This document shows positions 5,381 to 6,536 of a stretch of 6,536 nucleotides of DNA, one piece after another. Numbering within the stretch: position 1 is the first letter of the stretch; every line of letters begins with the position of its first letter. The notes under the pieces are model-generated. The model made no database searches, had not been told where the DNA came from, and worked only from the letters and a program-made list of their open reading frames with translations. The DNA comes from Syntrophus sp. (in: bacteria) (lineage in GTDB: Bacteria > Desulfobacterota > Syntrophia > Syntrophales > UBA8958): contig DMAT01000211.1 in NCBI GenBank assembly GCA_003451635.1, positions 1 through 6,536 of the forward strand, given 5' to 3'. Position numbers and translations under genes: made by a program.

Positions 5381-6184
5381 ATGAGGTTATCAGAAATGAC
5401 TATGGGGAAAAAAATATCCGGGAAGGGGGCTTTACCGGGGGAGCGTCTGCAGAAGGTTCTTGCGGGGGCAGGGATTGCCTCCCGCCGGGCGGCGGAAGAG
5501 ATGATCCGTGAGGGCAGGGTGATGGTCAATGACCACGTCATCAACGAGATGGGGGTCAGGGTCCATCGAGACGACGAGATCCGTGTGGATGGACGGTTGA
5601 TCGGTCCCCAGCCAGATAAGGTCTACCTCATGCTGAACAAGCCCCGGGGGTATGTGACCACCATGAAAGATCCGGAGGGGAGGCCCGTTGTCACGAAGCT
5701 GCTGCCAGAGGAGGCGGGAAGGGTTTTTCCGGTAGGGAGGCTTGATTACGACTCCGAGGGGCTGCTGCTGTTTACCAATGACGGTGATTGGGCCTTTAGT
5801 CTTCAGCATCCCCGTTTTCTTCAGCAAAAGACCTACCTGGTCAAGGTCAAAGGCAATATTACCGCGTCAGAGATACGGCGCCTGGAGAAGGGCTTTGATT
5901 TGGAAGATGGTCCATTCCGGCCGCTTCGCTTTCAGGTCGGGAGAATGAATGACAAGAGCTGCTGGATAGACATTACGATCAGGGAGGGGCGAAACCGTAT
6001 CCTCAGGAGGGTTTTTGATTATTTAGAGCTTCCTGTCATTCGTCTCATCCGCACCGCTATTGGAGAATTAACGCTCCAAGGTCTGGAAGAGGGACAGAGC
6101 CGCTTTCTGTCTCCCCAGGAGGTAGCAGCATGCTTGCCGCCGAAAGATCGGAGCAGTACTAAAAAAAAATCAAAAATATCTTGA
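5381..6184 (+). CDS. rluB: 23S rRNA pseudouridine synthase, RluB/RsuA family
   Basis: RluB-type enzymes convert a specific uridine of 23S rRNA (position 2605 in E. coli) to pseudouridine. From ATG 5381 the protein is 267 residues. An S4 RNA-binding domain (about 20-65) starts at ERLQKVLAGAGIASRRAAEE. The catalytic domain carries the family signature GRLDYDSEGLLLFTNDG (119-135), with D122 as the expected catalytic aspartate. The C-terminal blocks EGRNRILRRVF (202-212) and PVIRLIRTAIGELTLQGL (218-235) are also typical. RluB and RsuA family members are hard to separate by eye; the position next to scpAB, as in many bacteria, favours RluB. The start is uncertain: ATG 5381 has GAGGT (5367-5371) upstream, while ATG 5396 has GAGG (5383-5386) at the same distance and would give 262 residues. 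The lysine-rich tail is encoded by an A-rich run (nine A at 6161-6169). Confidence 0.92.
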   Translation: MRLSEMTMGKKISGKGALPGERLQKVLAGAGIASRRAAEEMIREGRVMVNDHVINEMGVRVHRDDEIRVDGRLIGPQPDKVYLMLNKPRGYVTTMKDPEGRPVVTKLLPEEAGRVFPVGRLDYDSEGLLLFTNDGDWAFSLQHPRFLQQKTYLVKVKGNITASEIRRLEKGFDLEDGPFRPLRFQVGRMNDKSCWIDITIREGRNRILRRVFDYLELPVIRLIRTAIGELTLQGLEEGQSRFLSPQEVAACLPPKDRSSTKKKSKIS

Positions 6185-6283
6185 CATTCGCAATAAAATA
6201 AATAATAGTCGGCCAAAAAGTAAGCTATATTATCACGTTATTTGGAATGACACTTGTCTTTCGTAATTTTCTAGGAGGAAGGA
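6181..6283 (+). promoter_or_regulatory. AT-rich leader of the HU/IHF gene with possible promoter and strong ribosome binding site
   Basis: The 99-bp gap after rluB is strikingly AT-rich. A TTGACA (6181-6186) overlapping the rluB stop is followed after 16 bp by TAATAG (6203-6208), only 3 of 6 matches to a -10. A better -10-like TATATT (6226-6231) lacks a clear -35. AGGAGG (6273-6278) lies 5 bases before the ATG at 6284 and is the strongest ribosome binding site in the window, fitting an abundant DNA-binding protein. I see no terminator for rluB here. Confidence 0.35.
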
Positions 6284-6536
6284 ATGAATAAATCGGGATT
6301 GATTGAGGCAGTAAGCAGGAAAGAGAATATTACTGAGAAGAAGGCCGTAGAGGTCGTCAATCTTATCTTCAAGGGTTTCACCGAGGAATTGAAAAAGGGT
6401 GGACGAATTGAAATTCGCGGGCTGGGAAGCTTTGTGGTCCGTGATTATGAAGCCTATACGGGAAGAAATCCGAAGACGGGGAGGAATATTAAGGTATCTC
6501 CCAAGAAGCTTCCCTTTTTCAAGGTAGGCAAAGAGT
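6284..6536 (+). CDS. HU/IHF-family DNA-binding protein, IHF-beta-like (3' truncated by window)
   Basis: This is a small nucleoid protein that dimerises and bends DNA through two beta-ribbon arms. The first 84 codons are present; the family is usually about 90-100 residues, so only the C-terminus is missing. It starts MNKSGLIEAVSRKENITEKK (dimerisation helices), followed by the core RIEIRGLGSF (41-50) and the DNA-contacting arm with GRNPKTGRN (60-68), where the proline expected to intercalate is P63. The segment KKGGRIEIRGLGSF and the end PFFKVGKE resemble the IHF beta subunit (compare GERIEIRGFGSF and PHFKPGKEL in E. coli), but HU and IHF subunits cannot be told apart firmly here, so I give no symbol. 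The start is well fixed by AGGAGG at 6273-6278. Confidence 0.92.
   Translation, partial: MNKSGLIEAVSRKENITEKKAVEVVNLIFKGFTEELKKGGRIEIRGLGSFVVRDYEAYTGRNPKTGRNIKVSPKKLPFFKVGKE

Noticed and set aside
6161..6177. A-rich run near the rluB stop as a programmed frameshift site
   Set aside because: It lies in a poorly conserved lysine-rich tail with no downstream structure; the zero-frame stop gives a normal family length.
6181..6190. TTGACATTCG identical to the inner part of the right transposon repeat, as a remnant of another copy
   Set aside because: Only 10 bases match, the outer GGGGTCAG part is absent, and TTGACA is a common promoter motif.

Overview
The window looks like a piece of chromosome from a Gram-negative bacterium of the Desulfobacterota (formerly Deltaproteobacteria), probably near the Syntrophales. 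The evidence is a lipoprotein murein transglycosylase (implying an outer membrane), an Smc-type ScpA/ScpB pair rather than MukBEF, a short ArgA-like acetyltransferase next to recN, and a TrpRS carrying a four-cysteine motif of the iron-sulfur type. The lineage call rests on remembered gene content and order, not on a search.

Layout, left to right. Bases 1-1974 hold a tightly packed rightward series: the 3' end of recN, a short N-acetylglutamate-synthase-like GNAT protein, and mltA; the last two share an ATGA start/stop overlap. Bases 1977-2981 are a complete insertion of about 1 kb bounded by 26-bp inverted repeats with one mismatch. It carries a single leftward gene for a HUH/Y1 (REP-associated, IS200-like) transposase with a DnaA-like C-terminal DNA-binding domain. 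Bases 2982-5299 resume rightward with a candidate trpS promoter, then trpS, scpA and scpB, whose reading frames overlap by 11 and 8 bp. A nested palindrome that may act as a terminator (5304-5369) separates these from rluB (about 5381-6184). After a 99-bp gap, an HU/IHF-family gene starts at 6284 and runs off the right edge.

The genes fit a housekeeping block biased toward DNA architecture and repair: RecN (SMC-like repair ATPase), ScpA and ScpB (non-SMC condensin subunits) and an HU/IHF protein, with tRNA charging (TrpRS), rRNA modification (RluB), arginine entry (GNAT) and wall remodelling (MltA) alongside. All host genes point right; only the inserted transposase points left.

I see no clearly new multi-gene system. 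The parts most worth a second look are the transposon (near-perfect repeats, DnaA-like fusion, a possible leaderless promoter built partly from its own terminal repeat, and a landing site 2 bp after the mltA stop), the cysteine motif in TrpRS, and the long palindrome before rluB. No stretch over 300 bases lacks a gene; the three real gaps (2930-3050, 5300-5380, 6185-6283) are each described.
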